DNA of 64,000 nucleotides from an uncultured Bacteroidales bacterium (GTDB lineage Bacteria; Bacteroidota; Bacteroidia; Bacteroidales; WCHB1-69): NCBI GenBank assembly GCA_946186495.1, contig CAMHNQ010000012.1, positions 1 to 64,000 of the forward strand, read 5' to 3'. Shown piece by piece: positions 1 to 10,308 of this stretch (position 1 is its first letter; each line of letters starts with the position of its first letter). The notes under the pieces were generated by a model. It saw only the letters and a program-made list of their open reading frames with translations, ran no database searches and was not told where the DNA came from. The position numbers and the translations under genes were made by a program.

Positions 1-179
1 TATTTTAATATTACTACCCCGCCCTACGGGCACCCCTTCTAAAAACAGAAGGGGAATTGTGCTTCGGCCGCAGCTGTCCGCTGTGGCCGGGAACATTCTT
101 CACGCACTTATTTTTCCTCTTTTTCTAACATGCGAAACTTGAATAACTATTCACCAATCACTAATCACCAATCACTAAT

Positions 180-280
180 TGAGTCCACCTGAAAAAGTCA
201 AAATTGACGATTTTTTTGCTTGTAACACATTGACAATCAAATATTGGTTTTAATGAAAACCACTTTTTCAAGTGGACTCA
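180..280. mobile_element. MITE-like element, ~101 bp with ~19 bp terminal inverted repeats
   Basis: tgagtccacctgaaaaagt (180-198) is the reverse complement, with 1 mismatch, of actttttcaagtggactca (262-280); AT-rich interior, no ORF. Confidence 0.6.
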
Positions 281-296
281 TATATACTCTTGAGTA

Positions 297-340
297 AGGG
301 TGAAAGCAGGGTGAAAGCAGGGTGAAAGCAGGGTGAAGGC
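297..340. repeat. 11-bp tandem repeat, 4 copies of agggtgaaagc (last copy agggtgaaggc)
   Basis: Read directly from sequence. Confidence 0.95.
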
Positions 341-597
341 TTGCTTGGGCGATGCGGAAGCAGTTGTCAGGGGGGCTTGAAAGCCTGTAGGCGGAAAAAG
401 TTCACATTCTCCAGAACCTTGACGCCTCAGACGAAGACGGACGTGTGATTCCCAATAACGTTGGAACAAGAATATTTTTTGCTTGGCAAGTTGATTACCA
501 GTTACTTGCAAACAAATTCAGCAAGCCCGGATGAACGAAATTAACGGATGTTGAAAAAAAATCTGCCGAAACACTTGATTTTGCTCTCTTTTTTTTG

Positions 598-605
598 TAT
601 ATTTG
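598..605 (+). promoter_or_regulatory. Putative Bacteroidota -7 box TATATTTG upstream of dispersed repeat copy 1
   Basis: Matches TAnnTTTG. Confidence 0.4.
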
Positions 606-627
606 CAGAAGTTTTTGTTGCAACATT

Positions 628-772
628 TTTCGCCAATTGTCGTTTGTAGAAGTAAGCAATCGCAAAGGCAGGTGAAAAGCACGCGAACAACAAGTCATCG
701 CTAATTCATTTATTAACGACAACTCACTTATTCACAAACAGTTAAAATTGAAAATCACTTACGGAATTAAAG
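628..772 (+). repeat. Dispersed ~145 bp repeat, copy 1
   Basis: Collinear by eye with 17572-17714; shared blocks cagttaaaattgaa and ttacggaattaaag; hairpin potential. Confidence 0.75.
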
Positions 773-818
773 TATTCACATTTTATCAACAATAGCGGTT
801 CCGTCCAGTTTAATTTTA

Positions 819-826
819 TACCTTTG
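819..826 (+). promoter_or_regulatory. Putative -7 box TACCTTTG
   Basis: TAnnTTTG ~37 nt upstream of the ATG at 863. Confidence 0.5.
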
Positions 827-862
827 CAGTTTATTTCATTGAAAGTTAAAATTTTACCGAAC

Positions 863-3406
863 ATGCAGAAATTTCTACTATTGACGGCTTTGACACTCCT
901 CACCTGCGTCACAGTTCTGGCGCAAGAAGCCCCCAAGGAGAAGAAAGGCAAGAAAAGCAAGAAGCAGGAGGCTGTCGTCGAGAGTGAGACACCGGACGAG
1001 AGCGCCTATGTGGTGAACGAGAACTCGGATGACGACGACCTCGACAACGGTGGTTCGCAATATGTCCCGAGCCTGCTGCACAGCAGCACAGACGTCTATA
1101 CCAACAACACGGCATACACTTTCAGCATCGCCTACTTCCGGGCGCGGGGATACGACAACCGCTACCAAGGGGTCTTCGCCAACGGTTTCGAGATGAACAA
1201 CTTGGTGACTGGCCGAGCGAACTATTCGCAATGGGGCGGTCTGAACAACATTTTTCGCTACCCAGAGACGGTCAGCGGCCTGAACATGCCGACTTTCGAC
1301 TTCGGCGACATCGGCGGGAGCAGCAACTACAACCTGCGGGCCAGCAACTTCCGCAAGCAGCTGCGCGCCTCCTACGCGCTGTCGAACCGCACCTACACCA
1401 ACCGTCTGATGCTCACCTACAGTTCCGGGCTACTCTCCAACGGCTGGGCTTTCACGGCCTCCGCGTCGGCGCGTTTCGGCAAAGGCCTGGCCTACGTTGA
1501 CGGCACCTCCTACAACGGCTTCGCCGGATTCTTCGCCGCCGAGAAGAGAATCACCCCCGAGCATTGGCTCAACCTGTCGGCCTTCGCCTCCTACATCCAG
1601 CGCGGCATGCAGTCCAACTCCGTGCAGGAGGTCTATGACCTGTTGGACAACCACTACTACAACGCCAACTGGGGCTGGTACCAAGGCAAGCAACGCAACG
1701 CCCGTGTCCGCACGCAATGCGAGCCCACATTCCTGCTCACCCACAATTTCAACCCGGCGGGCAACAAGCTCAACATCCAGACCACCGCCCTCCTCTCCTT
1801 CGGGTTCAACAACACCACCTCCCTGAACTGGCACGACGCCCAGGACCCCCGCCCCGACTACTACCGCTACCTGCCGAGCTACCAAATCGACAACGGCGAC
1901 ACCTCGCAGGCCTACTATGACGTGCTCGCCCTCTGGCTGAACAACGACCAAAGCTACACCCAGATCAACTGGGACAACCTCTACCAAGTGAACCAGGTGG
2001 CCGCCTTGCAGGGTAAGCGTGCGCAGTATATGGTGGAGAACCGCCGCTACGACGAACTCGTCGGCGGAGTCAGCACCAACCTGAACTGGTCTTTCAGCGA
2101 ACACTGGAAACTCTATGCCGGCGCTTCCGTGCAGCACATGAAACAGCACAACTACAAGACCATCAACGACCTGCTCGGCGGAGCCTACTGGATTGACGTG
2201 GACAAGTTCTCCGAAGGGGAATTCCCCGCCGACCAGAATGTGCAATACAACGACCTCAACCATGTCGGCGACACGCTCCACGAGGGCGATGTGTTCGGCT
2301 ACGACTACGACTACCATGTCTTCCGCCAGAAGCTCTGGGGCAACATCAAGGCCACCTACAACCACTGGGATTTCTACTTCGGACTGCAAATCGGCTCCTC
2401 GCAGCTTTGGCGCTACGGCCACATGCGGAACGGACGTTTCCCCGACAACTCCTACGGCCGCTCCGAAATGCGCACCTACTTGGAAAATGGGCTGAGAGCC
2501 GGTGTCACCTACAAAATCAACGGGCGCAACTACCTCGTGCTGAACGGACTGAGTGAGACAAAGTCCCCAAACATCCTCAACTCCTTCCTCTCGCCGCGCA
2601 TCAACAACAAATACGTTGACAACCTGGCTCACGAGATTGTCTATTCCGGCGACCTCTCCTATATACTCAACTACCCGGTCGTCAAGATGCGGGTAACGGT
2701 CTTCGGCACGAAAATCGAAAACGCCACGCGCCTGATCAGCTTCTATAACGACGACATGTCCAGCATGGTCAACTACGCCATCTCGGGCATCGACCAGCGG
2801 AACATCGGCATCGAGGCCGGAGCGGAAATCAAGCTGGGCTCGATGTTCTCGCTCATTCTGGCAGGGACCTGGGGGGACTACCGCTACACCAACCGCGCCC
2901 ACGTGACGATGAACGCCGAGAACGGCACCGACTTCGACGGGCAGATGGAACGCACCGTCTATTGGAAGAACTTCCACGTGGCCGGCAGCCCGCAAGTGGC
3001 CGCCACGGGCGGGCTGAAGTTCAACTACAACTACTGGTGGGTGAACATCAACTGCAACTGGTTCGACAAGATATACTGCGACCTGAACCCCGAGCGCCGC
3101 ACCTCCACCGCACGCGGCTCCCTGGACGAAAACTCCGAACTCTACCACCTCGTCGCCGACCAAACCCGCCTGAAGGGACAGTTCACGATGGACATCTCCG
3201 TGAGCAAGTCGTGGCGTATCAAGCACAAATTCAACATCGGGTTCAACGCCAGCGTCACTAACCTGCTCAACAACAAGAACTTGGTGACCACCGCCTGGGA
3301 ACAGTACCGTTTTGACTACACCAACTACAACGTCAACAAGTATCCAAACAAGTATTTCTACGCTTTCGGGACAACGTTCAACTTGGGAGTCAACTTCTCA
3401 ATGTAA
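863..3406 (+). CDS. TonB-dependent receptor-like outer membrane beta-barrel protein
   Basis: Signal peptide MQKFLLLTALTLLTCVTVLAQ; long alternating aromatic barrel; ends NLGVNFSM; start chosen at internal ATG. Confidence 0.75.
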   Translation: MQKFLLLTALTLLTCVTVLAQEAPKEKKGKKSKKQEAVVESETPDESAYVVNENSDDDDLDNGGSQYVPSLLHSSTDVYTNNTAYTFSIAYFRARGYDNRYQGVFANGFEMNNLVTGRANYSQWGGLNNIFRYPETVSGLNMPTFDFGDIGGSSNYNLRASNFRKQLRASYALSNRTYTNRLMLTYSSGLLSNGWAFTASASARFGKGLAYVDGTSYNGFAGFFAAEKRITPEHWLNLSAFASYIQRGMQSNSVQEVYDLLDNHYYNANWGWYQGKQRNARVRTQCEPTFLLTHNFNPAGNKLNIQTTALLSFGFNNTTSLNWHDAQDPRPDYYRYLPSYQIDNGDTSQAYYDVLALWLNNDQSYTQINWDNLYQVNQVAALQGKRAQYMVENRRYDELVGGVSTNLNWSFSEHWKLYAGASVQHMKQHNYKTINDLLGGAYWIDVDKFSEGEFPADQNVQYNDLNHVGDTLHEGDVFGYDYDYHVFRQKLWGNIKATYNHWDFYFGLQIGSSQLWRYGHMRNGRFPDNSYGRSEMRTYLENGLRAGVTYKINGRNYLVLNGLSETKSPNILNSFLSPRINNKYVDNLAHEIVYSGDLSYILNYPVVKMRVTVFGTKIENATRLISFYNDDMSSMVNYAISGIDQRNIGIEAGAEIKLGSMFSLILAGTWGDYRYTNRAHVTMNAENGTDFDGQMERTVYWKNFHVAGSPQVAATGGLKFNYNYWWVNINCNWFDKIYCDLNPERRTSTARGSLDENSELYHLVADQTRLKGQFTMDISVSKSWRIKHKFNIGFNASVTNLLNNKNLVTTAWEQYRFDYTNYNVNKYPNKYFYAFGTTFNLGVNFSM

Positions 3407-3467
3407 TACCTTAACATAACCCCATGAGGGCCGCAAGCCCCGGGACATAGAGGAAAAACAAACAAAT

Positions 3468-4715
3468 ATGAAAAAAACAACAATAATACTTATCGTCTTC
3501 GCAGCCTTATTCGCCGGCTGCAACCTGGAACTTGACGTGGCCCCCATGCCCAGCTTCACAGGGGAGGCCAACACCACCATCGCCGAGCTGCTCGCCATGC
3601 ACGACATCGGTTCGGAGGACTCCTACGATTCTATCCCCATAGGCTCGAACATCATCATCTCCGGCATCGTCACCACCTCCGACGAATGGGGAAACAACTA
3701 CAAGTACATCAACATCGAGGACTCCACCGGCGCCATCCAAATCAAGATCGACAACAAGGCCCTCTACGTCAAGTACCGGGTCGGGCAGCGCATCTTCGTG
3801 AAGTGCGACGGTTTGGTGTTGGGCGACTACCGCAAGCTGCCGCAGCTCGGTCTCTGGGCCAACGGATCCATGCAAGCCATCCCGTCGTTCAAAACCTACC
3901 TCTACCTCTTCCCTGTCGATGCGCCCATGGAGATAAAGCCCACCTTCACGCTGAGCAGTATCCCGGCGGCCAACGACATTCCCGCCACCATGTACAACCG
4001 CCTGGTACGGCTTGAGGGAGCCACTTTCACGGAGGGCGGCATGGCCACGTTCTCCGAAGCCAGCGCCGCCACCAGCCACGACATCAAAATGGCTGACGGT
4101 TCCACCATCACCCTGAGAACCAGCAACTACGCCACGTTCGCCTCAGAGACGCTCCCCGCCGGCACCGGCAACATCACCGGCATCTTGACCCGCTACAACA
4201 ACTACGTGCAGCTCGTCATCAACAGTCCTGCTGACTTGGAGGGCTTCACCGTCCCGCAGCAACAGCAGACCGTCTTCTCGGTCAACTACGCAAACGCCTT
4301 CAGCGAAGGTTGGACGCGGGGCGGCAACGGTCTCCCGTGGCAAACCTTGGTCAACAGCAGCTTCAGCGGCTTCTACGTGAACGCGGGAGCAGGACAGGAG
4401 AGCTGGCTCATCTCCCCCGCAGTTGACCTGAGCGGCGTCGGCGACCCCGCTTTGAGCTTCAGCCACCGGTCGCCGCAGGGATTCAACCCCAACACCATGC
4501 AGTGCTTCTACACCACCCAGTACACTGGCGATGCCACTACCACCCAGTGGGTTCCGCTCGACCTACACGCCAACACCGGGGAGACTGCCACCTGCGCTTT
4601 CAGCGCCGCGCTGCCCGCCTCCGCCCTGTCATCGAACTTCCGCCTCGCATTCAAGCACTCCGACAGCCAGTCCGCCTGGTACCTCTCCGACATCAAAATC
4701 ACCGCCCTTCGATAA
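3468..4715 (+). CDS. Lipoprotein with DUF5689-like and choice-of-anchor J-like regions
   Basis: Lipobox LFAGC; ISGIVTTSDEWGNNYKYINIEDSTGAIQIKID; C-terminal AFSEGWT...SWLISPAVDL. Confidence 0.75.
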   Translation: MKKTTIILIVFAALFAGCNLELDVAPMPSFTGEANTTIAELLAMHDIGSEDSYDSIPIGSNIIISGIVTTSDEWGNNYKYINIEDSTGAIQIKIDNKALYVKYRVGQRIFVKCDGLVLGDYRKLPQLGLWANGSMQAIPSFKTYLYLFPVDAPMEIKPTFTLSSIPAANDIPATMYNRLVRLEGATFTEGGMATFSEASAATSHDIKMADGSTITLRTSNYATFASETLPAGTGNITGILTRYNNYVQLVINSPADLEGFTVPQQQQTVFSVNYANAFSEGWTRGGNGLPWQTLVNSSFSGFYVNAGAGQESWLISPAVDLSGVGDPALSFSHRSPQGFNPNTMQCFYTTQYTGDATTTQWVPLDLHANTGETATCAFSAALPASALSSNFRLAFKHSDSQSAWYLSDIKITALR

Positions 4716-4816
4716 TTCGGTGCGCCAATACATAAACCCGTCCCCCATTCCTCATTGCGCTATTCCGCTGGAGAAATGGGGGACGGCTGCATTATATATC
4801 TTGTATTCGCGGGACT

Positions 4817-7800
4817 TTATTTGAAGATTTGCCAGTAAGCCACGGGGAGGACAGTCACCACTAACGGCAGGGAGAAGATGGTGCCGAAACAGATGACCAC
4901 GCCCATAGGCATCCAGAGGCTGGTGTGCGCCACGATCATGGGCATCACGCCGAGGGCGGTGGTGGCGGAAGTGAGGAAGATGGGGCGCATACGGCGGCGG
5001 CCCGCCTCGAAGGCGGCCTCTTTTGCGCTTTTCCGCTGCACTTTACGCAGATTCTCCGCGTATTCGAACATGATGATGGCATTGCGCACGATAATGCCGA
5101 TCAGGCTGACCACGCCCAGCACCGCCGTGATGCTGAAGTCAAGTCCGAAGAGCCAAAGCCCGAGGCACGCCCCGAAGACGCAGATCAGACTGGCAGAGAG
5201 AGTCAGGAAGACGATGTCCAGTCGCCCGAAATGGTAGAGCAGGAAGACAAACAGCACCAGTACCGCCGCCAAGAAGCTGAGCGCGATCTCGGGGATCACC
5301 ATCCCGTTGACGCCGGTCAGGCCGCCGTAACTGATTTCCAGGTTGCCAGGGAGGTTGGGTTTCAACTCCTCATTGACGTAGCGGTCGATTTTCTTCATCA
5401 CGTCGGGCTGGCTGTAGCCGTGGTTGAGGTCTGCGCCCACGGTGACCGTGCGGATGCTGTTGCGCCGGTGGATGACCGCGTCGTGCCATTCGGGGCTCAC
5501 CTCGGCGACCTGCCGCAGCGGTACCCACGTCCCCGGCACAGAGGTCGGAATCAGGAAGTCCTCCAGACTCTGGTAGTCGAGTGAGTCGCCGTTTTGCCGC
5601 GTGTAGAGCATCACCGGCACCTTGTAGTCGCCTTCCCAGACGTTGGTGAGGTTCTGTCCGCCGAGCGCGGAGGAGAGGTAAAGCGACAACATGCTTTGCG
5701 TGACTCCGAGGCGGGTGGCCTCGTCGCTCTTCAGAGTGACACCGATGCTCTGCGAGGTCTCGTCCATGTCGGAATGCACCCAGGTGAGCTCCGGCATGGT
5801 GTGCAGGAAAATCTTCAGCGAGTCGGCGGCGGACTTCATCGCATCGAAGTCCTCGCCAGAGAAACGCACTTCAACAGGGTTGCTTACGGCCTGGTAATCA
5901 ATTTGTTTGAAACGGATATATGCATTCGGAAAATGGTATTCATACTTTGGCCCATATTCGCGGATGAGTTTCAGGGTGCTCTTCTCGGAGGTGGTGTTGA
6001 CGATGAACTGTGCGTAGTTCTTGTGAGCCATTTGCGGGGCGTAGGTGGCATGAAAGCGGGGCGAGGAGCAGCCGATGAAGGAGGTGACGGACGTGACGCG
6101 CGGATCGGCGCGAAGCACCGCCTCCATGCTGTCGGCTACCGCTTCGGTCTGCGCCAGGGTGCTGCCCTCGGCGAGGTGCATCTCCACGGCGAAGCAGTTG
6201 CGGTCGGCCTTCGGCAGCATCTGGATCTGTAGCCGCGTGAACAGGAAGACGCCGAGAGCGACGGCACCGACGGCCAGGCTGATGACGACGGCGGGATGCC
6301 GGAAACAGTGGGTCAGCACTTTGTCGTAGCGTTCCTGCAGGAAAACGAAAAAGCGGTTCTGGGCGGCCTCGAAGCGGTTCGGCGCGATGCCGTCTTTGTT
6401 TCGTTTAATGAAAACCGTTGACAGATAGGGGATTATCCATACGGCATAGAAGATGGAGCAGACCAAGGCGAAGGCTACTGTCCACGGGAACAGCTGTACG
6501 AAGTCGCCCAACGGTCCGGTGATGATATGGGTCATCGGGAAGAACATGCCCGAAATGGCCAAGGTGGCCAACGACATCGGGACAAAAAGCGCTTTTGTGC
6601 TGTAAAATGCCGAATACCAGCGTGAATATCCGTTTCGGAGCATGTCCGTGTAGCCGTCAATGACAATGACGGAGTCGTCCACGATCATGCCCAAGACCAC
6701 GATGAGGGCGGCTAAGGTGACGGTGTTCAGCTCGATGCCGAAAATGTACATCAGCCCCATGGTGACGGCCGTGCAGACGGGCACGCTGGAGCCGGAGACC
6801 AGGGCCGTGCGCAGCGGGAAGAGCAGCAGCATGACGGCGATGACCACCAGGATGGAGAAGAGCAGGTCGCGCAGGAACGACATCACCGACTTGTTGACGA
6901 CGTAGGGCTGGTTGGTGATTTTGTGCATATCGACATCCGGCGGGAAGGTCTGCCTGCACTTGGCCATCTCCTTTTCCACTTTCTTGCCGAAGGCCACGAT
7001 ATTGTTGCCAGGGGCCATCTCCATGGAAATCAGCACGGTGGAGCCGCCGTTGTATTTGATGAAGCTGGTGGGCTCGGCGTAGCGGCGCTGGATGTCGGCG
7101 ATGTCGCGCAGCCGCACGTGATGCCCCATCGGGTCGGTGAAGACAATCTGTTCACCGATCTCATATTCCGACTGATACGGGATGGAGACGTGCACCTGTG
7201 CCTCGCCGGCCTCGTTTTCCACGCTGCCACCCACGGTGCGTATCCCCTGCGTGGCGAGTTCCACCAACAGCGCCCGCTGGCTGATGCCGTAGGCTGCCAG
7301 TTTTTCCTGGTCCACCAATACGGCGATTTCCTCGTTTCGCTTCCCTAAAATCTTGATGTTGCCCATTTCGGGGATGCCTCGCAGCCGGTCGCAGAGCAGC
7401 TCGGCGTAGTGCTCCAGCTCGCGCGGGGTGCGTTCCGGCGACTCCACGGTCAGCAGCATGGAGGAGGTGTTGCCGAAGTCATCGACCACCACGATTTCCA
7501 AGACGCCGGCGGGCAGCGAGGTCTTCTTGAACAGCTGCAGCCCGTGGCGGATTTTCGACCACGCACCGTCCTTGTCGGTCACCGACACGCGCAGCTCCGC
7601 ATACACATACACGATGCCGTTCTCCGTCACCGAGTAGGTCTTGTCTTTGTCGATTTCGGCGTAGGTGAACAGGAACCGCTCCAACGGTTTTGTGACTTGT
7701 TCCTCCACTTCCTGGGCGGTTGCGCCGGGATAGACGGCCGCTACCACGCCCTGCCGGATGGTGAACTGCGGGAACTCGTCCTTGTTCAGCCTCGTCAGCG

Positions 7801-7891
7801 CGAAGATGCCGAACAAGACCAGACAGGCCACAACGAAGAAGATAATGTTGTGGCCACGCATGGCGGAGAGGATGTGGTGACGGGGGGACAC
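4817..7891 (-). CDS. Efflux RND transporter permease subunit
   Basis: 1024 aa with AcrB/HAE1-type TM and porter segments; GTG start at 7891. Confidence 0.93.
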   Translation of the reverse strand: MSPRHHILSAMRGHNIIFFVVACLVLFGIFALTRLNKDEFPQFTIRQGVVAAVYPGATAQEVEEQVTKPLERFLFTYAEIDKDKTYSVTENGIVYVYAELRVSVTDKDGAWSKIRHGLQLFKKTSLPAGVLEIVVVDDFGNTSSMLLTVESPERTPRELEHYAELLCDRLRGIPEMGNIKILGKRNEEIAVLVDQEKLAAYGISQRALLVELATQGIRTVGGSVENEAGEAQVHVSIPYQSEYEIGEQIVFTDPMGHHVRLRDIADIQRRYAEPTSFIKYNGGSTVLISMEMAPGNNIVAFGKKVEKEMAKCRQTFPPDVDMHKITNQPYVVNKSVMSFLRDLLFSILVVIAVMLLLFPLRTALVSGSSVPVCTAVTMGLMYIFGIELNTVTLAALIVVLGMIVDDSVIVIDGYTDMLRNGYSRWYSAFYSTKALFVPMSLATLAISGMFFPMTHIITGPLGDFVQLFPWTVAFALVCSIFYAVWIIPYLSTVFIKRNKDGIAPNRFEAAQNRFFVFLQERYDKVLTHCFRHPAVVISLAVGAVALGVFLFTRLQIQMLPKADRNCFAVEMHLAEGSTLAQTEAVADSMEAVLRADPRVTSVTSFIGCSSPRFHATYAPQMAHKNYAQFIVNTTSEKSTLKLIREYGPKYEYHFPNAYIRFKQIDYQAVSNPVEVRFSGEDFDAMKSAADSLKIFLHTMPELTWVHSDMDETSQSIGVTLKSDEATRLGVTQSMLSLYLSSALGGQNLTNVWEGDYKVPVMLYTRQNGDSLDYQSLEDFLIPTSVPGTWVPLRQVAEVSPEWHDAVIHRRNSIRTVTVGADLNHGYSQPDVMKKIDRYVNEELKPNLPGNLEISYGGLTGVNGMVIPEIALSFLAAVLVLFVFLLYHFGRLDIVFLTLSASLICVFGACLGLWLFGLDFSITAVLGVVSLIGIIVRNAIIMFEYAENLRKVQRKSAKEAAFEAGRRRMRPIFLTSATTALGVMPMIVAHTSLWMPMGVVICFGTIFSLPLVVTVLPVAYWQIFK

Positions 7892-7894
7892 AAT

Positions 7895-7923
7895 GGTTAT
7901 TGGTTATTGGTTATTGGTTATTG
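7895..7923. repeat. Heptamer microsatellite (GGTTATT)4
   Basis: Read directly; spans the adaptor stop / permease start spacer. Confidence 0.9.
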
Positions 7924-8977
7924 AAGATTGGGGATTGGGGGTTGGGGTAGAATATTTTTTTGTGGGAGGAATTATCAATTCCGCGTTGGTGTAGAGTTTT
8001 TCCATGCCTGCGGTGATGACGGTGTCGCCGGGGAAGAGACCGGAGGAGACGAGGACGCCATTAGCCACAAAGCCGGAGGCGGTGATGAGGCGGTGTTGTG
8101 CGCGGCCGCTCCCCACCACCCAGACGGAGAGGCCTTCCGGGCGAGTCTGGACGCATTTGGCAGGAATCACAAAACCTTGATTGTCAGATTTGTCCAACAA
8201 CACTTTACAGACCATTCCGGGAAGAAGCGCTCTGTCGTTGTTTGGGAAGGCGATTTTCACATGGTAGCTGTGAGAGACGCGGGAGGCACTGACACTGCGG
8301 TCGGTAACACGGCCGGTCATCATGCGGTTGCCGAGGGCGGGAACGCAGACTTTCGCCGTGTCGCCGAGGTTCACCGTACTTATTTCGCTCTCGGGAACGG
8401 AAAAGGTGACCGACACGCTGCCCATTTGGAGAATGGTGAGCGCAGGTTCACCGGGCATCAAGGAGGCACCCGCTTTGGCGTTACAGCTGCCCACCACACC
8501 TGAGACTGGGGAAGTCAACGTGCAGTCTTCAAGCTGCTTGCGGGCAATCCGCTCCATCGAACGAGCCTGTTCGAGGGTGGTCTGCATCTCTACCCATTTC
8601 ACTTCCGCCAGACTACCCTGGTCGTAAACTTTCTTCAGCCTGTTGTAGGCATCCTCAGCCTGTTCCAACGAGGCTTTTGCGGAATTGTAGGCATTCTGCG
8701 CCGTAGTGCTGTTTACCACGGCGACCACCTGCCCTTCGCGAACACGGTCGCCCTCTTGTACATATACGCGCTCCACTCGCCCACCGACAGGAAAACTCAG
8801 CGACACGGAAAAGTCTTCCTCAATCTCCCCGACATAGGCGCGGGTCATGCTGTTCGCCACCGTATCCACCAACATCACCTCCACAGGAACAGGGCGACGC
8901 TCGGGCGCGGACTCCTTATGGCCACAGCTGCACAGCAACAGGCCCACTCCTGCCAAGAAAATCGTCAACTTTTCCAT
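7904..8977 (-). CDS. Efflux RND transporter periplasmic adaptor subunit
   Basis: Lipobox LLLCSCG; biotinyl-lipoyl-like RVYVQEGDRVREGQVVAVV; upstream of RND permease. Confidence 0.92.
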   Translation of the reverse strand: MEKLTIFLAGVGLLLCSCGHKESAPERRPVPVEVMLVDTVANSMTRAYVGEIEEDFSVSLSFPVGGRVERVYVQEGDRVREGQVVAVVNSTTAQNAYNSAKASLEQAEDAYNRLKKVYDQGSLAEVKWVEMQTTLEQARSMERIARKQLEDCTLTSPVSGVVGSCNAKAGASLMPGEPALTILQMGSVSVTFSVPESEISTVNLGDTAKVCVPALGNRMMTGRVTDRSVSASRVSHSYHVKIAFPNNDRALLPGMVCKVLLDKSDNQGFVIPAKCVQTRPEGLSVWVVGSGRAQHRLITASGFVANGVLVSSGLFPGDTVITAGMEKLYTNAELIIPPTKKYSTPTPNPQSSITNNQ

Positions 8978-8983
8978 CTTCCT

Positions 8984-9490
8984 CTAATTTTTCTCCGCTA
9001 TTATCGTCATTTTCTGACCAGACAGCGAAACCTGGGGGGCGCCACTTTGGCTACCGGACCATGTTTCCGTGAGCAACAGCATGCCGTCATTCAGCACACC
9101 CCCACCCTCAGCCCTGACACGGTACACGATGGAGGAGGATTCCTCCTGGGCCGGGAAAGGCAGCGAGGAGAGGGTCACCAGATGCGTGGTGAACTCATGG
9201 GGAGCCAATACCAGCGAGTCGCCCTTGCGGGTCACAGTAGCCGTATAACAGCCACCGTTCATCTCATTCATCGTGATTATATAACGGTCTTTCTGATACT
9301 TGTCTTTGAGCACATTCATCTGCCCATTGCGATGGAACAGCTGATAGGTCACAGTGCCTGCCGAATCGGTCAGGGCCAGTTCGCCCGAAAGCTTGTAGCT
9401 ATAGTCGCCAACCAGCGACTGTTTGCCTTTGTCGCAGGCGCAGAAGCCAAGCATGATGGACAAGGATACCAATATTACACTCTTTCTCAT
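8984..9490 (-). CDS. Hypothetical lipoprotein
   Basis: MRKSVILVSLSIMLGFCACDKGK lipobox-like N-terminus. Confidence 0.6.
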   Translation of the reverse strand: MRKSVILVSLSIMLGFCACDKGKQSLVGDYSYKLSGELALTDSAGTVTYQLFHRNGQMNVLKDKYQKDRYIITMNEMNGGCYTATVTRKGDSLVLAPHEFTTHLVTLSSLPFPAQEESSSIVYRVRAEGGGVLNDGMLLLTETWSGSQSGAPQVSLSGQKMTIIAEKN

Positions 9491-9522
9491 AATCATAAAC
9501 ATCAGGTGAAAAGAAGCCGACC

Positions 9523-10299
9523 TCAATAGGCGTCCGCATTGAAACCTTCGGCTCGGAGTTTCGACACAAGCCCCTCCAAATAGGATTTGTCGAACTTATG
9601 GAGAGCAAGGGCCGGAGTCTCACGGTCAAGGGAGTAGATGACAATGCGTTTCGGACGGATGCGCCGGATGCGTTCAAGCCATCGTTCCCAGTTCTCTCCT
9701 ACGGAGTTGTCGAACGCCTTCCCGTCCTGCTCGCCCCTGAAGAAAAGTGTCTGGATGATGACATTGCCCCCAAAGGTGCACAGCTGGTCGGTGACCTGTT
9801 CGATGTCCACCGGGACGATAGGCGCGTTGACGGTGTCAAGCATCTCCTGTGTGCCGGCATCCAGCTTCAACATCGGATTCTCGATGCGTTTCAGGGCGGA
9901 GACGATCTCCGGCCTGTACAGCTGTGTGGCGTTCGACAGACAGGTGATCACCGCACCAGGATAGTATTTGTCCCGCAGCGCGACCAAACGGTCGATGACC
10001 TGGTCGAACCAAGGGTAGAGCGTAGGTTCCCCGTTACCGGAGAAAGTGATGCTGTCAACAGGGGTGTTACTTGCGCAACAGGATGACAGCTTGCGCTCTA
10101 TAGCCTCCATGACCGTCTCTATCGGATACGGCTCACGCGCCTTGAGGTTCTTTTCCAGCGTCCAACCGCACTCGCAGTAGAGGCAGTTGAACGTACATAT
10201 TTTCTCATCCACGGGCATAAGGTTGATGCCTAACGACTGTCCCAGCCGTCTGCTGAATATCGGCCCGAAAGCGATGGATTCCCAGAGGAAAGTACTCAT
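9523..10299 (-). CDS. Radical SAM protein
   Basis: CTFNCLYCECGW cysteine motif; SITFSGNGEPTLYP. Confidence 0.9.
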   Translation of the reverse strand: MSTFLWESIAFGPIFSRRLGQSLGINLMPVDEKICTFNCLYCECGWTLEKNLKAREPYPIETVMEAIERKLSSCCASNTPVDSITFSGNGEPTLYPWFDQVIDRLVALRDKYYPGAVITCLSNATQLYRPEIVSALKRIENPMLKLDAGTQEMLDTVNAPIVPVDIEQVTDQLCTFGGNVIIQTLFFRGEQDGKAFDNSVGENWERWLERIRRIRPKRIVIYSLDRETPALALHKFDKSYLEGLVSKLRAEGFNADAY

Positions 10300-10308
10300 T
10301 TTTGAAAT

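Noticed and set aside
165-178. caccaatcactaatcaccaatcactaatt as a CRISPR-like repeat
   Set aside because: Short direct repeat with no spacers or cas genes; fits the simple-repeat class seen elsewhere in the window.
1430-3226. 598-aa minus-strand ORF opposite the TonB-like receptor
   Set aside because: Val/Gly-rich antisense shadow ORF of a clear outer membrane protein gene.
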